This document shows, one piece after another, positions 8,324 through 17,450 of a DNA stretch of 64,000 nucleotides. How positions within the stretch are numbered: the stretch's first letter is position 1; every line of letters begins with the position of its first letter. The stretch is taken from assembly GCF_018141545.1 (NCBI RefSeq), contig NZ_CP064356.1, forward strand, positions 806,001 through 870,000, in the 5' to 3' direction. The notes beneath the pieces were generated by a model. That model ran no database searches. It saw nothing but the letters and a program-made list of their open reading frames with translations, and had not been told where the DNA came from. A program made the translations under genes and the position numbers. Source of the stretch: Miltoncostaea oceani (GTDB lineage Bacteria > Actinomycetota > Thermoleophilia > Miltoncostaeales > Miltoncostaeaceae).

Positions 8324-9550
8324 GTGACGAGCCTCTCGGATGCGCGTGCCGACGTGCTGGTCGTCGGATCGGGTGGCGCGGGGATGTCGGCGGCCGTGAG
8401 CGCCGCCGGAGCGGGCGCGTCGGTCCTCGTGACCACGAAGTCCGCCCTCGGCGCCGGCAACACCGGCAAGGCCCAGGGGGGCATCCAGGCGGCCATGGGC
8501 GACGACGACTCGACGGAGTCCCACTTCGAGGACACCTTCGCCGCCGGTCACCACGCCGCGCGGCCCGAGCTGGTGCGCCGCCTCGCCGACGGGGGGCCCG
8601 AGGCGATCGCGTGGCTCGAGTCCATCGGTGTCGCGTTCACCCGCGACGAGGGGCGCCTGCGCCTGCTGCGGTGCGGCGGCGCGACCCGCAAGCGGCTGCT
8701 GCAGGCCGGTGAGCGCACCGGCGCCGAGATGGTCAAGGCGCTGCGCGGCGCGGTCCGCGCGAGCGGCGCCGAGGTGTGGGAGTCCACGCGTCTCATCGAC
8801 CTCGCGCCCGACGGCGACGGCTGGGTCGCGACCGTCGCGCCCGGCGGCAACGGGGCGCGCCGCACCGTGCGCGCCGGGGCCGTCGTGCTCGCCGCGGGCG
8901 GCGGCCTGCGGGGCGAGGCCGAGGCGCTCGGCCTCGGCAGCACCAACCACCCCGACGCCACCCCCGAGGTCCTCCGCCTCGCGCTCGACCTGGGCGCCGA
9001 GGGCCGCGAGCTCGACTCGTGGCAACAGCACCCCACCGGCTCCGTCTGGCCGGAGGCGCTGTCCGGCTACGCCCTCCCCGAGACCACCCGCGCCTACGGG
9101 GCGACCCTCCACGACGCCGACGGCGAGCGCTTCGTCGACGAGCTCGCCCCGCGCGACGTCGTCGCCCAGGCGATCATCGACGCCGTCGAGCAGGGCCGCG
9201 GCGCGCTCGCGCCCGACGGCCGCGCCGGCGTCTGGCTCGACACGCCCGCCATCGACCGCGAGAACGGCGCCGGGTTCACCGCCGACCGCCTCGCGTACGT
9301 CCACAACCGCTACCGGAAGGCGGGGATCGACATCACACGAGAGCGCGTGCTGGTCTATCCGGTCCTGCACTACCGCAACGGCGGCCTCGCCATCGACGAG
9401 GACGCCGCGACGACCGTGCCCGGCGTGTTCGCCGCGGGTGAGATCGCCGGCGGGGTGCACGGCTCCAACCGCCTCATGGGCAACAGCCTCCTCGACACGG
9501 TCGTCTACGGGCGCCGGGCCGGCGCGAGCGCCGCGCGGGTGACCCGGTGA
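8324..9550 (+). CDS. FAD-dependent oxidoreductase of the fumarate reductase/succinate dehydrogenase flavoprotein family
   Basis: 408 residues. The FAD-binding dinucleotide motif [15 protein letters not shown] is at about 10-25, followed by [14 protein letters not shown]. The substrate-side segment [11 protein letters not shown] and the C-terminal FAD loop [28 protein letters not shown] are typical of the family. It lacks the C-terminal helical domain of L-aspartate oxidase and of SdhA/FrdA, so it is short for the family. It is the first gene of a tightly coupled operon with a phosphosulfolactate synthase homolog and ATP sulfurylase. An AprA-like or sulfur-linked redox role is therefore a reasonable inference. 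The electron acceptor and the substrate are unknown. Confidence 0.85.
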   Translation: MTSLSDARADVLVVGSGGAGMSAAVSAAGAGASVLVTTKSALGAGNTGKAQGGIQAAMGDDDSTESHFEDTFAAGHHAARPELVRRLADGGPEAIAWLESIGVAFTRDEGRLRLLRCGGATRKRLLQAGERTGAEMVKALRGAVRASGAEVWESTRLIDLAPDGDGWVATVAPGGNGARRTVRAGAVVLAAGGGLRGEAEALGLGSTNHPDATPEVLRLALDLGAEGRELDSWQQHPTGSVWPEALSGYALPETTRAYGATLHDADGERFVDELAPRDVVAQAIIDAVEQGRGALAPDGRAGVWLDTPAIDRENGAGFTADRLAYVHNRYRKAGIDITRERVLVYPVLHYRNGGLAIDEDAATTVPGVFAAGEIAGGVHGSNRLMGNSLLDTVVYGRRAGASAARVTR

Positions 9551-10374
9551 CCGCGGGCCCGGCACCGGCGCCGGAGACGCGGCCCGTGAGCGCCCCCGAG
9601 TTCCTCGACCTGCCGGGGCGCCCGCCGAAGCCGCGCCAGGTGGGCGTCACCCACGTCATCGACAAGGGCCTGTCGCTGCAGGCCGTCGAGGGGATCCTCG
9701 ACATGTCCGGCGACATGATCGACATCGTGAAGCTGGGCTGGGGGACGGCCTACGTCACCCGGACGCTCCGCGACAAGATCGCCCTCTACGAGAGCGCCGG
9801 CATCCCCGTCGTGCTCGGCGGGACGTTCTGGGAGGTCTGCGCCATCCAGAACAAGCTCGACGAGTGGCGCCGGTGGGTCACCGACCTCGGCCTCCGCCAC
9901 GTGGAGGTCTCGGACGGGACGATCACCGTCGCCCACGAGACGAAGCTGGAGCACATCCACAGCCTGTCGCAGGACTTCGTCGTCCTGAGCGAGGTCGGGT
10001 CGAAGGACCTGGCCACCGTCATCGCGCCGTACCGCTGGGTCGAGCTGATCGAGGCGGAGCTCCGCGCGGGCGCCTGGAAGGTCATCACCGAGGCCCGGGA
10101 GACCGGCACCGCCGGGATCTTCCGCGGCGACGGCGAGGTCCGGATGGGCCTCATCGACGAGATCGTCCACGCCATCGACCCGAACCGCCTGCTGTTCGAG
10201 GCCCCCCAGAAGGCCCAGCAGGTCTGGTTCATCCGCAAGTTCGGCCCCAACGTCAACCTGGGGAACATCCCACCCGACGAGGTGATACCGCTGGAGACCC
10301 TACGGCTCGGCCTTCGCGCCGACACACTGCTCGACCCCACCGCGATGGGCAACGTGGACGGAGCGGGCATTTGA
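9547..10374 (+). CDS. Phosphosulfolactate synthase family protein (ComA-like)
   Basis: 275 residues; the start GTG overlaps the preceding stop (GTGA). The sequence follows the ComA/PF02679 TIM-barrel pattern: GVTHVIDKG at about 33-41, [59 protein letters not shown] and [19 protein letters not shown]. Characterised ComA adds sulfite to phosphoenolpyruvate, giving (2R)-phospho-3-sulfolactate for coenzyme M in methanogens; a bacterial homolog (YitD) is linked to sulfolactate in Bacillus spores. No ComB or ComC gene lies nearby. The reaction in this organism is inferred from family and neighbours. Confidence 0.9.
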   Translation: MTAGPAPAPETRPVSAPEFLDLPGRPPKPRQVGVTHVIDKGLSLQAVEGILDMSGDMIDIVKLGWGTAYVTRTLRDKIALYESAGIPVVLGGTFWEVCAIQNKLDEWRRWVTDLGLRHVEVSDGTITVAHETKLEHIHSLSQDFVVLSEVGSKDLATVIAPYRWVELIEAELRAGAWKVITEARETGTAGIFRGDGEVRMGLIDEIVHAIDPNRLLFEAPQKAQQVWFIRKFGPNVNLGNIPPDEVIPLETLRLGLRADTLLDPTAMGNVDGAGI

Positions 10375-11525
10375 GCGCCGCGACGCCCGGCCCCATCGCC
10401 CCCCACGGGGGCACGCTGGTCAACCGCCTCGACGACGGGCTCACCGAGGGCGGCCGCCCGCGCGTGACGCTGTCGGCGCGCCAGCAGGCCGACCTCGACC
10501 TGATCGCCGTCGGCGCCTTCTCGCCCCTCGAGGGCTTCATGGACCAGGCGACGTACGAGTCGGTGATCACCGGCATGCGCCTGCCCTCCGGGCTCGCGTG
10601 GTCGGTGCCCGTCACCCTCGCCGTGCAGCCCGACGAGCTCGACGCGATCGGTGACGCCACCGAGGTCGACATGGTCGACGAGTCCGGCCGCTTCCTCGGC
10701 GTCATCGAGGTCACCGACCGGTACGAGACCGACCAGCGCCGCGAGGCGGGCCTCGTGTACGGCACCGAGGAGGAGGCCCACCCGGGCGTCGCCTCGCTGT
10801 ACGCCCACGGCACCACCTGCATCGCCGGCCCCGTCCGGGTCGCCGCGCGCCTGCCGCTCGACCCCGGCGCCGTGCCGTTCCTGCTCGACCCGGCCGCCTC
10901 GCGCGCCGAGTTCGACTCCCGTGGCTGGAGGACCGTCGTCGGCTTCCAGACCCGCAACCCGATCCACCGCGCCCACGAGTACATCACCAAGGTCGCGCTG
11001 GAGACGGTCGACGGCCTCTTCCTGCACCCCCTCGTCGGCGAGACGAAGAGCGACGACATCCCCGCCGACGTGCGGATGCGCTGCTACGAGGTGCTGATCG
11101 AGGGCTACTACCCGAAGGAGCGGGTGGTGCTCGGCGTGCTGCCCGCCGCCATGCGCTACGCCGGGCCGCGCGAGGCCGTGCTCCACGCGATCCTGCGGCA
11201 GAACTACGGCTGCACCCACTTCATCGTGGGCCGCGACCACGCCGGCGTCGGCAACTACTACGGCACCTACGACGCGCACCGGGTGTTCGACGACATCACC
11301 CGCGAGGAGCTGGCGATCCAGCCGGTCTTCTTCGAGCACTCGTTCTGGTGCAACCTGACCGGTGGGATGGCGACCACGAAGACGTCGCCGTCGTCCCCCG
11401 AGCAGCGGGTCTTCCTGTCCGGCACGAAGGTGCGGGAGATGCTGGACCGCGGTGAGATCCCGCCGGTCGAGTTCACCCGCCCCGAGGTCGCGAAGATCCT
11501 GATCGAGGCCTACTCCACGGCCTGA
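10371..11525 (+). CDS. sat: Sulfate adenylyltransferase (ATP sulfurylase), single-domain
   Basis: 384 residues from TTG at 10371, which overlaps the ComA stop as TTGA. The PUA-like N-terminal domain contains SPLEGFMDQ. The catalytic domain has [11 protein letters not shown] (QTRN at 193-196, HRAH at 199-202) and GRDHAGVG, the ATP and sulfate binding motifs of homo-oligomeric Sat. It forms adenosine 5'-phosphosulfate from sulfate and ATP. There is no fused APS kinase domain, and neither cysN/cysD nor an APS reductase gene is in the window. The coupling to ComA suggests that sulfur activated here feeds sulfite or sulfonate metabolism. Confidence 0.96.
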   Translation: MSAATPGPIAPHGGTLVNRLDDGLTEGGRPRVTLSARQQADLDLIAVGAFSPLEGFMDQATYESVITGMRLPSGLAWSVPVTLAVQPDELDAIGDATEVDMVDESGRFLGVIEVTDRYETDQRREAGLVYGTEEEAHPGVASLYAHGTTCIAGPVRVAARLPLDPGAVPFLLDPAASRAEFDSRGWRTVVGFQTRNPIHRAHEYITKVALETVDGLFLHPLVGETKSDDIPADVRMRCYEVLIEGYYPKERVVLGVLPAAMRYAGPREAVLHAILRQNYGCTHFIVGRDHAGVGNYYGTYDAHRVFDDITREELAIQPVFFEHSFWCNLTGGMATTKTSPSSPEQRVFLSGTKVREMLDRGEIPPVEFTRPEVAKILIEAYSTA

Positions 11526-11537
11526 CCGCCGCGGCGC

Positions 11538-12149
11538 TCAGCCGGGATCGGCGGGGGTGAACACCCAGTCGGTCCCGGCGGCGATCGCATGGCAGCTCCA
11601 GCAGGTGGCGCCGGTGAGGCTCGCGTCCGTCGCGAAGTCCTGCCCGGCGCCCGTGCGCTTGTACTCCACGTACTCCCAGTCGCCGTGGGCGGGGTCGCTC
11701 CCCGCCACCTTGCGCATGATCGCGACCAGGGTGAGGTCGCCGCCGGTGCCGGCCGCCTTCACCAGCACCGTCCCGTCGGGGTAGGGCGGCCCGGGGTCGC
11801 CGGCGCGCGCCCCCGGCTGGTCGACGTGGACGTTCTTCACTCCCCGGTGCGCGTCGAACCCGACGCGGGCGGTCTGCGCCGAGTCGGGCGGGATCGGCGC
11901 GGCGTTCAGCCGCGGCCAGTCCTCGAACCCCGCCGTGTCGGGGGGCAGCCCCGGCAGGGGACGGGGCGGGGGCTCGGGGGCCGGCGGCTCCGGCGCCGTC
12001 GGCGTGGGAGGGGCGGCGGTGGTGGCGGCCGGCGCCGACGCGGGCGTCGTCCCGGCGGCGTCGTCGCGGTCCCCGCACCCCGCGAGGCCGAGCGCGAGCG
12101 CCGCGACGGCGGGTGTGCACCATGTGCGCAGGCGTGCCACGGCGGTCAT
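11538..12149 (-). CDS. Exported cytochrome P460-like lipoprotein
   Basis: 203 residues from ATG at 12149. The signal peptide ends in a lipobox LALGLAGC, after which a Ala/Thr/Pro-rich linker spans about 25-65. The folded domain has the cytochrome P460 pattern: KNVHVDQ, PDGTVLVKAA, LTLVAIMRKVAGSDPAHGDW, then the haem c motif CWSCH near residue 187. P460 haem proteins oxidise hydroxylamine or act as NO/formaldehyde-linked redox carriers; the substrate here is unknown. It is convergent with sat and divergent from the exported hydrolase gene. A transcript start is not obvious. Confidence 0.85.
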   Translation of the reverse strand: MTAVARLRTWCTPAVAALALGLAGCGDRDDAAGTTPASAPAATTAAPPTPTAPEPPAPEPPPRPLPGLPPDTAGFEDWPRLNAAPIPPDSAQTARVGFDAHRGVKNVHVDQPGARAGDPGPPYPDGTVLVKAAGTGGDLTLVAIMRKVAGSDPAHGDWEYVEYKRTGAGQDFATDASLTGATCWSCHAIAAGTDWVFTPADPG

Positions 12150-12201
12150 CCTGCCGCCGGCCGGGCGCCGGCGCCAGCCCATCGTCCGGCACCCCCGCCG
12201 T

Positions 12202-12230
12202 TTGAGGGTGTCCCCCGGCCCCGGCATGAT
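12202..12230 (+). promoter_or_regulatory. Promoter of the exported glycosidase pair
   Basis: TTGAGG (12202-12207), 17-bp spacer, CATGAT (12225-12230). The start codon GTG lies 11 bases further on, giving only a short leader. Confidence 0.5.
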
Positions 12231-12241
12231 GGGCGCGCCTC

Positions 12242-14218
12242 GTGCCCCGCCTCCCCACCACGCTCGCCGTCGCGGCCCTCACGCTGGCCGCCGCGGGCGC
12301 CGCCGCCGCGGCCCCTGCCACCGGCGACCGTCCCGCCGGGACGGTCTCGACGTGGGGCCACGAGCTCAACCAGAACGAGCTCCCCGGCTGGAACCCCGAC
12401 TCCCGCGGGCCCCTGATCGCACCACGGACGTGGTACCGCACCATCGACGGCATCCTCGACACGTCGGGCCGCGCGGGCCTGTGGTTCAGCGGGCCGAGCG
12501 CCCTGCCCTTCCCGCCGCTCCCGCTCAGCCCGAAGGAGCCGGTCGGCTGGCGGACACCCGCCCGCCTGCGGGCGGCGAACCGCGCCACCGGCCTGCGATG
12601 GGACGTCGCCCTCGAGGTGTGGGCGGCGCGGCGGGCGCTCGAGCGCGGCGCCGCTGTCTCCGACCCGACGGCCGCCGAGACGGCGTACACGCGGCGCCTC
12701 TCGCTGCTCGACCCGCGGTACCGGGTCGAGGCGCTCCGGGAGATCCGCCGCATCGTGCCGACGGTCCGCAACCGGGGGATCGTCAACCTCTACACGGGCA
12801 GCGACGAGCCGGTCACCATCATCCCGCGGGGCCGCGCCCGCACCACGCCGTTCGGCCGCCGCCTCGCCCGGGACTTCCGGAGGGCGACCGGCCGCACCCT
12901 GCCGGACCCCGCGGCGCGCCCCACCACGAACCCGGCGGCGGGCCTGCGCTGGCTCGCGTGGACCCGCTTCTCCGGCGACCGCTTCTTCGCGATGAAGGCC
13001 GAGCAGGCGCGGCTCGTGCGCCGCCTCGACCCGACCGCGACGATCAGCCCGAACGACTACGGGTTCATCGACGGCTTCATCCCCTGGGACTACTCGCGCC
13101 TCGCGGGCTTCGCCGACGTCGCCGAGGGCGACCCCTACGTCAGCTACCCCGAGCGCGACCGGGTGGGGAGGGGGCGCTACAACCCCGGCTTCGGGGCGAA
13201 GCTGCTCGCCGACCTCACCGGCCTGCGCACCCGCGTCGTGGTGCAGGCGTTCGACTACTCCCGGTACCAGCCCGTCGTCGGCGACCTCTGGACCTGGTCG
13301 GCGCAGGCCCTGCGCGCCGGGGCGACCGACCTGAGCTTCTTCGCGTCCGACAACCCGCGCTTCACGAACCGGCGCCTCTACGACGGGATGCTCGACGTCG
13401 CCCGCGCCGTGCGGGGCGCCCGCCTCCCGGCGCCGCCCACGGACCCCGAGCACCTCGTGCTCTACGCCACCGCCAGCGAGGGCCAGGGGCAGCCCGCCCG
13501 CACGGGCGGCGTCCGGTACCGCACGTCCGGCGACGAGATCTACACCGCCTACGCGCTGCTCGGCGAGCTCGGCGCGGGCGCGTTCAGCTTCGACGCCGAC
13601 ACCCGCCTCGTGCGCGAGCCGGCGCGCCTCGCCGCGGCGCGGAGCATCTGGATGCCCCGCGGCGAGACGCTCGACGCCGGTTTCGCGACGCGCCTCGCCG
13701 CCTGGGTCCGGGCCGGCGGCACCCTCGTCGTCACCGACCCCGACGCGTTCACGCGGACCCCGTCGGGCGGGTCCCTCGCGGCGGTGCGGGCCGAGCTGAT
13801 CGGCGCCGCCCTCGGTCCGCGCCGCACCGGCTCCATCCTCGAGGTCGCACCCGGCGCCCTCGCCGCCGGCGTCCCCGCCGACCTGCTGAACGTGCCGCTC
13901 GACACCCCGGTGCGGCGCGCGTTCGCCGGCGTGCCGGACGGCGCCCGGGTGCTGGCGCGGTTCATCGACGGCGCGCCCGCGGCGCTGGTGCGGTCCGTCG
14001 GCGCGGGCCGGGTGGTCGCGTTCGCGTCCGACCCGATGAGCCCGTCGGCGCTCGACGACCCCCTCGACCTCGTCCCGCTCGTCCGCGCGCTGCACGCGTG
14101 GTCCGGGGGGACCCTCGACCATCCCGCTTGGGCGTACCGCCTCCCGGGCGACCCCGACCCGGGGCGGCTGCCCTGGGAGGGGGCCGTCCCGCCCGAGGCC
14201 GCCCGCGCGGGCCTGTGA
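12242..14218 (+). CDS. Exported glycoside hydrolase-like protein (TIM barrel plus glutamine-amidotransferase-like C-terminal domain)
   Basis: 658 residues. A signal peptide ends after about 24 residues (AAAGAAAAA). The N-terminal two-thirds resembles a GH42/GH-A type barrel: TVSTWGHELNQNELPGWN, NDYGFIDGFIPWDYSRLAGFADV, VVVQAFDYSRYQPVVGDLWTW. From about 400 there is a Rossmann-like segment (LYATASEG, EIYTAYALLGELGAGAFSF, WVRAGGTLVVTDPDAF, GAGRVVAFASDPMSP) like the trimerisation domain of GH42 beta-galactosidases. The catalytic pair of glutamates could not be assigned with certainty. It is followed 18 bp later by a second exported glycosidase, so the two probably act on the same polysaccharide outside the cell. 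Confidence 0.65.
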   Translation: MPRLPTTLAVAALTLAAAGAAAAAPATGDRPAGTVSTWGHELNQNELPGWNPDSRGPLIAPRTWYRTIDGILDTSGRAGLWFSGPSALPFPPLPLSPKEPVGWRTPARLRAANRATGLRWDVALEVWAARRALERGAAVSDPTAAETAYTRRLSLLDPRYRVEALREIRRIVPTVRNRGIVNLYTGSDEPVTIIPRGRARTTPFGRRLARDFRRATGRTLPDPAARPTTNPAAGLRWLAWTRFSGDRFFAMKAEQARLVRRLDPTATISPNDYGFIDGFIPWDYSRLAGFADVAEGDPYVSYPERDRVGRGRYNPGFGAKLLADLTGLRTRVVVQAFDYSRYQPVVGDLWTWSAQALRAGATDLSFFASDNPRFTNRRLYDGMLDVARAVRGARLPAPPTDPEHLVLYATASEGQGQPARTGGVRYRTSGDEIYTAYALLGELGAGAFSFDADTRLVREPARLAAARSIWMPRGETLDAGFATRLAAWVRAGGTLVVTDPDAFTRTPSGGSLAAVRAELIGAALGPRRTGSILEVAPGALAAGVPADLLNVPLDTPVRRAFAGVPDGARVLARFIDGAPAALVRSVGAGRVVAFASDPMSPSALDDPLDLVPLVRALHAWSGGTLDHPAWAYRLPGDPDPGRLPWEGAVPPEAARAGL

Positions 14219-14236
14219 CCCCGGACCGGAGGACGA

Positions 14237-15391
14237 ATGCGCAGTAGGACACGGGTGGTGGGCGGGCTGGTGGCCGTGGTGGTCGCTATCGCCGCCGTGG
14301 TGGGGGCCGTGATGCTCTCCGGCGGGGACGGCACGGACGCGCCGGGCGCGATCGTCGCGGTGCAGGACGACCACCTGCCGGTCGACCCGATCGAGACGAT
14401 CCCCGGGCGCCTCGACATGATCGCCGACACCGGCGTCACCACCACCCGCGTCGACCTGCACTGGGCGGAGATCGCCCCCTCGCGGCCCGACGACCCCCGC
14501 GACCCGGCGGACCCCGCGTACGACTGGGGGCGCGCCGACCTGATCATGCTGGGCCTCGCCGAGCGCGGCATCACGCCGATCGTCTCCGCCTACAACACGC
14601 CGCCGTGGGCCTCCGGGGGCCTCGTCGAGCCGGGGATCGTGGCGAACACGCTCGCCCCCGACCCGGAGGACTACGCCGACTTCATGTCGGCCCTCGCGAC
14701 CCGGTACTCGGGGAACACGACCTCGCCCGGCGGCGACCCGCTGCCGGAGGTGCGCCGCTTCGAGATCTGGAACGAGCCGAACCTCGGGGGCTTCCTGAAG
14801 CCGCAGGTGGAGGACGGCGTGCGGGTGTCGCTCGACAACTACGCCGCGATGGCGACCGCCGCGTACGCGCCGATCAAGGCGGCCAACCCCGACGCGATCG
14901 TGATCGCGGGCGTCGGCGGGCCGCGGAGCAGCACCAGCCCGACCGGCGTCGGGGCCGTCGAGTGGGCCCGCGGGCTCGTCGAGCGCGACATCCCGCTCGA
15001 CGCGTACTCCCAGCACGTCTACCCGTCGGCGGCGCCGAACGAGCCGACGGAGGTCGTCCCGAGCTGGAGCAGCCTCGGCCGCTTCCTCGACGAGATCGAC
15101 GCGTTCCGGCCGGGCCTGCCGCTCTACATCACCGAGGCGGGGTACACGACGGCCGACACCGCCTTCCGGGCGAGCAGCGTCACCGAGGAGGAGCAGGCGC
15201 AGTACCTCGAGGAGATCTACGACCTGCCGCAGCTGAAGTCGGGCCGCATCAAGGCGGTGGTCTGGTTCAACCTCCAGGACAACGTGAACTGGCCCGCCGG
15301 CCTGCTGCGCGAGGACCTCTCGCGCAAGCCGAGCTACGAGCGCTTCCTCGAGGCCGTGGAGGGCCAGGAGGGCGCGGTCCTCACCGACTGA
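14237..15391 (+). CDS. Membrane-anchored clan GH-A glycoside hydrolase (GH5/GH39-like)
   Basis: 384 residues, with GGAGG 5 bases before ATG. One N-terminal membrane segment (8-28) acts as an uncleaved anchor or signal. The TIM barrel shows the clan GH-A catalytic pair: acid/base E180 in RFEIWNEPN and nucleophile E300 in LYITEAGY. HWAEIAP (75-81) and VVWFNLQDN near 335 are further barrel strands. Such retaining enzymes cleave beta-linked glycans; the substrate is not deducible. It lies in an operon with the preceding exported hydrolase-like gene. Confidence 0.88.
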   Translation: MRSRTRVVGGLVAVVVAIAAVVGAVMLSGGDGTDAPGAIVAVQDDHLPVDPIETIPGRLDMIADTGVTTTRVDLHWAEIAPSRPDDPRDPADPAYDWGRADLIMLGLAERGITPIVSAYNTPPWASGGLVEPGIVANTLAPDPEDYADFMSALATRYSGNTTSPGGDPLPEVRRFEIWNEPNLGGFLKPQVEDGVRVSLDNYAAMATAAYAPIKAANPDAIVIAGVGGPRSSTSPTGVGAVEWARGLVERDIPLDAYSQHVYPSAAPNEPTEVVPSWSSLGRFLDEIDAFRPGLPLYITEAGYTTADTAFRASSVTEEEQAQYLEEIYDLPQLKSGRIKAVVWFNLQDNVNWPAGLLREDLSRKPSYERFLEAVEGQEGAVLTD

Positions 15392-15415
15392 CCGTCCGGC
15401 GGTGCGTCCGGGCGG

Positions 15416-16459
15416 TCAGCGCCCGGACGCGCCCTCCCGGGTGCGGCGGTCCACCTCGACCTCGACCTCCGACCCGATCAGGATCGCGAGGCTCGTGAGC
15501 CACAGCCAGGTGAGCATCACGATCACGGCCGACAGCGACCCCCACGCCGCGCCGTACGACCCGAAGCGCGAGACGTAGACGCCGAACAGGCCGGACGCGA
15601 CGACGAAGATCAGCACGGCGACCGCCGCGCCCGCCAGCACCGCGCGGGGGCTGCCGGGGCTCCCCGCCGGGCCGGAGCGCAGGATCCCCGCGAGCGCCAC
15701 GAGGAGGGCGGCGCCGAGGATCGGCCACTGGGCGACCCACCAGAGCCAGCCGACGAGGGTCTCGGCGTCGAAGGCCTCGCCGACCGCCTGCGACAGGGGC
15801 GCGCCGAGCACCAGCAGGCCGAACGAGACGATCACGGCGAGCAGCACCCAGCCGAGGAGGGCGACGGCGGTGAGGCGCTGCCGCGCGAACGGCCGGTCCT
15901 CCTTCCGCCCGTGGACGGCGTTCATGCCGCGCATCAGCGCGGACATGGCCCCGCTCGCCGTCCAGACGGCGAGCACGAGGCCGACGAGGGCCAGGCCGAG
16001 GCCCCCGCCGGCGCTCTCGGTGACCCGGGTGAGGGAGTCGCCGATGAGGGTCAGCGCCTCGTCGGGCACGACGCCCTCCATCCGGTCGAGCAGGCTCGCG
16101 ATGGTGTCGGGCCCGGCGAAGACGCCGAACGCGCCGACGGCGACGAGAAGGGTGGCGGGGATCGCGAGGAACCCGTAGTAGGCGAGGGACGCGGCGACGT
16201 CGGTGATGTTGCGGGCGAGGCCCGTCTTGACGGCCGTGACGACGACGTCGATCGCGGTCCGCCACGCCGGGGTCGACGCGGCCTGCGCCGGCGCGCCGCC
16301 GAGGTCGGCGGCCACGTGGGGCGCGATCGGGGCGCTGCGTGGGGCCGGTGCGGCCGCGTCCCCCGTGCCGGGGTCCGCGCCGTCACGGGCCCTGCGCCGG
16401 TCGGGGAGCGCGACCAGTGCCGCCGCGAGCCCGATGCCGACGAGCGTGCGCCGTCTCAT
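15416..16459 (-). CDS. YihY/virulence factor BrkB family membrane protein
   Basis: 347 residues. A signal-like first segment and an Ala/Pro-rich stretch precede the family core from about 75: ARNITDVAASLAYYGFLAIPATLLVAVGAFG, a long extracytoplasmic loop, then hydrophobic segments LGLALVGLVLAVWTASGAMSALMRGMNAVH, LLAVIVSFGLLVLG, ILGAALLVALAGIL, VAVLIFVVASGLFGVYVSRFGSYGAAWGSL and IVMLTWLWLTSLAILIGSE(V)E. The end is charged. Formerly called RNase BN by error, these proteins are integral membrane proteins of unknown transport or envelope role. It starts 10 bp after the stop of the HATPase gene, so it may be cotranscribed with the anti-sigma genes. Confidence 0.9.
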   Translation of the reverse strand: MRRRTLVGIGLAAALVALPDRRRARDGADPGTGDAAAPAPRSAPIAPHVAADLGGAPAQAASTPAWRTAIDVVVTAVKTGLARNITDVAASLAYYGFLAIPATLLVAVGAFGVFAGPDTIASLLDRMEGVVPDEALTLIGDSLTRVTESAGGGLGLALVGLVLAVWTASGAMSALMRGMNAVHGRKEDRPFARQRLTAVALLGWVLLAVIVSFGLLVLGAPLSQAVGEAFDAETLVGWLWWVAQWPILGAALLVALAGILRSGPAGSPGSPRAVLAGAAVAVLIFVVASGLFGVYVSRFGSYGAAWGSLSAVIVMLTWLWLTSLAILIGSEVEVEVDRRTREGASGR

Positions 16460-16469
16460 GCGGTCCCCC

Positions 16470-16886
16470 TCAGGAGGTGGTGGTGCCGCCGGCCCCGATC
16501 GTCAGGAGCAGCGTGTCGCCGGCCGGGTCGTCGCTCTCGACGCTCCAGTCATCGACGAGACGCTCCAGCACGACGCCGACGCCGGGGAGCCGGCTGTCGG
16601 AGATGACGCGGGCGCCGGCGCCGCGGTTGAGCGGCCCGACCACGAGGCCGAGGCTGCCGCCGTCGACGTCGAGGCCGACGCAGAGGTCGCCGTCGGGCGA
16701 GTGCAGCGAGGCGCCCACCGCGAGCGCGGAGGCGACGAGCTGGGCGTCGGCGAGGCGGTCGATGGGCAGGTCGGCGCGCGCCGCGAGTGCCGCGACGACG
16801 CGCTCGAGCACCGGCTCGCCGAGGGACGCACGGCGCACCCGCAGGCGACCGGCGCGCGCGCCCTCGACCAGGGTGCCGCCGTTCAC
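16470..16886 (-). CDS. Degenerate HATPase-like protein, partner of the RsbW-type kinase
   Basis: 138 residues; GTG at 16886 overlaps the RsbW stop as GTGA. The order of elements resembles a GHKL ATPase: helix LPIDRLADAQLVASALAVGASLHS, then GDLCVGLDVDGGSLGLVVGPL, then LPGVGVVLERLVDDWSVES and DTLLLTIG. The Asn of the N-box and the Asp of the DxGxG motif are missing or changed, so nucleotide hydrolysis is doubtful. Coupling to the anti-sigma factor suggests a modulating subunit of the stress-sigma partner switch. Confidence 0.6.
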   Translation of the reverse strand: MNGGTLVEGARAGRLRVRRASLGEPVLERVVAALAARADLPIDRLADAQLVASALAVGASLHSPDGDLCVGLDVDGGSLGLVVGPLNRGAGARVISDSRLPGVGVVLERLVDDWSVESDDPAGDTLLLTIGAGGTTTS

Positions 16887-17356
16887 GACCCCGCCTGACG
16901 CGAGGAGCGGGAGAAGGTCATGCGGACCTCGGTCACGCCGTCCTCCGTGTGGAAGGAGACGTCGTCCCCGATGGCCAGCATGAGCGGGACGCCGAGGCCG
17001 AGGCCCGCGGCGGGGGAGGGCACGCGGGGCGTGATGCCCCGGCCGCGGTCGCGCACGGCGACGACGAGCTTCTCGGGCTCGACCCAGGCGTGGACCTCGT
17101 ACTCGCCACCGTCCCCGTCGGGGTAGGCGTGGAGGACGGAGTTGGTGCAGGCCTCGGTGACCGCGATGGAGATGTCGGTGCGGCTCTCCTCGCCCCATCC
17201 GAGGGAGTCGAGCACGCCGCGCACCATCTGGCGCGCGAGCGCCACGCTCTCGGGCTCGGCCGGGAGGACCAGCTCGACGTCGGCGAGTTCGTCGCTCACG
17301 AGCGTGAGCGCTCCCCGGCGCTGGGCGTGGACGTTCCTGGCATCCTGGCTGCGCAC
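16883..17356 (-). CDS. Anti-sigma factor / serine kinase, RsbW/SpoIIAB type
   Basis: 157 residues from GTG at 17356. The HATPase_c_2 domain has the N-box DISIAVTEACTNSVLHAYPD, the G1 box AVRDRGRGITP and the G2 region GLGLGVPLMLAIGDDVSF. Family members hold a SigF/SigB sigma factor inactive and phosphorylate their anti-anti-sigma partner on serine. Both partners are encoded nearby: the sigma factor immediately upstream on the same strand (17451-18188) and the STAS protein divergently at 18300. The order sigma - kinase - accessory HATPase - YihY suggests one operon. Confidence 0.9.
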   Translation of the reverse strand: MRSQDARNVHAQRRGALTLVSDELADVELVLPAEPESVALARQMVRGVLDSLGWGEESRTDISIAVTEACTNSVLHAYPDGDGGEYEVHAWVEPEKLVVAVRDRGRGITPRVPSPAAGLGLGVPLMLAIGDDVSFHTEDGVTEVRMTFSRSSRQAGS

Positions 17357-17450
17357 TCTATCTCCCGCCGGTCGGACCCCGTACCCCGCCGCCCGGCGAG
17401 TACTGCCCGGGCCGTTCCCCCACGTTCGGGGGGCGAAACGTCGCGCGTGC

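Noticed and set aside
8324-9550. L-aspartate oxidase (NadB)
   Set aside because: It shares the FAD fold but lacks the C-terminal domain, and nadA/nadC are absent; neighbours are sulfur genes.
12146-15016. 956-codon open frame on the minus strand opposite the two glycosidase genes
   Set aside because: It is antisense to genes with clear domains, its translation is a low-complexity Arg/Gly/Asp/Val sequence, and such long empty frames are expected at this GC content.
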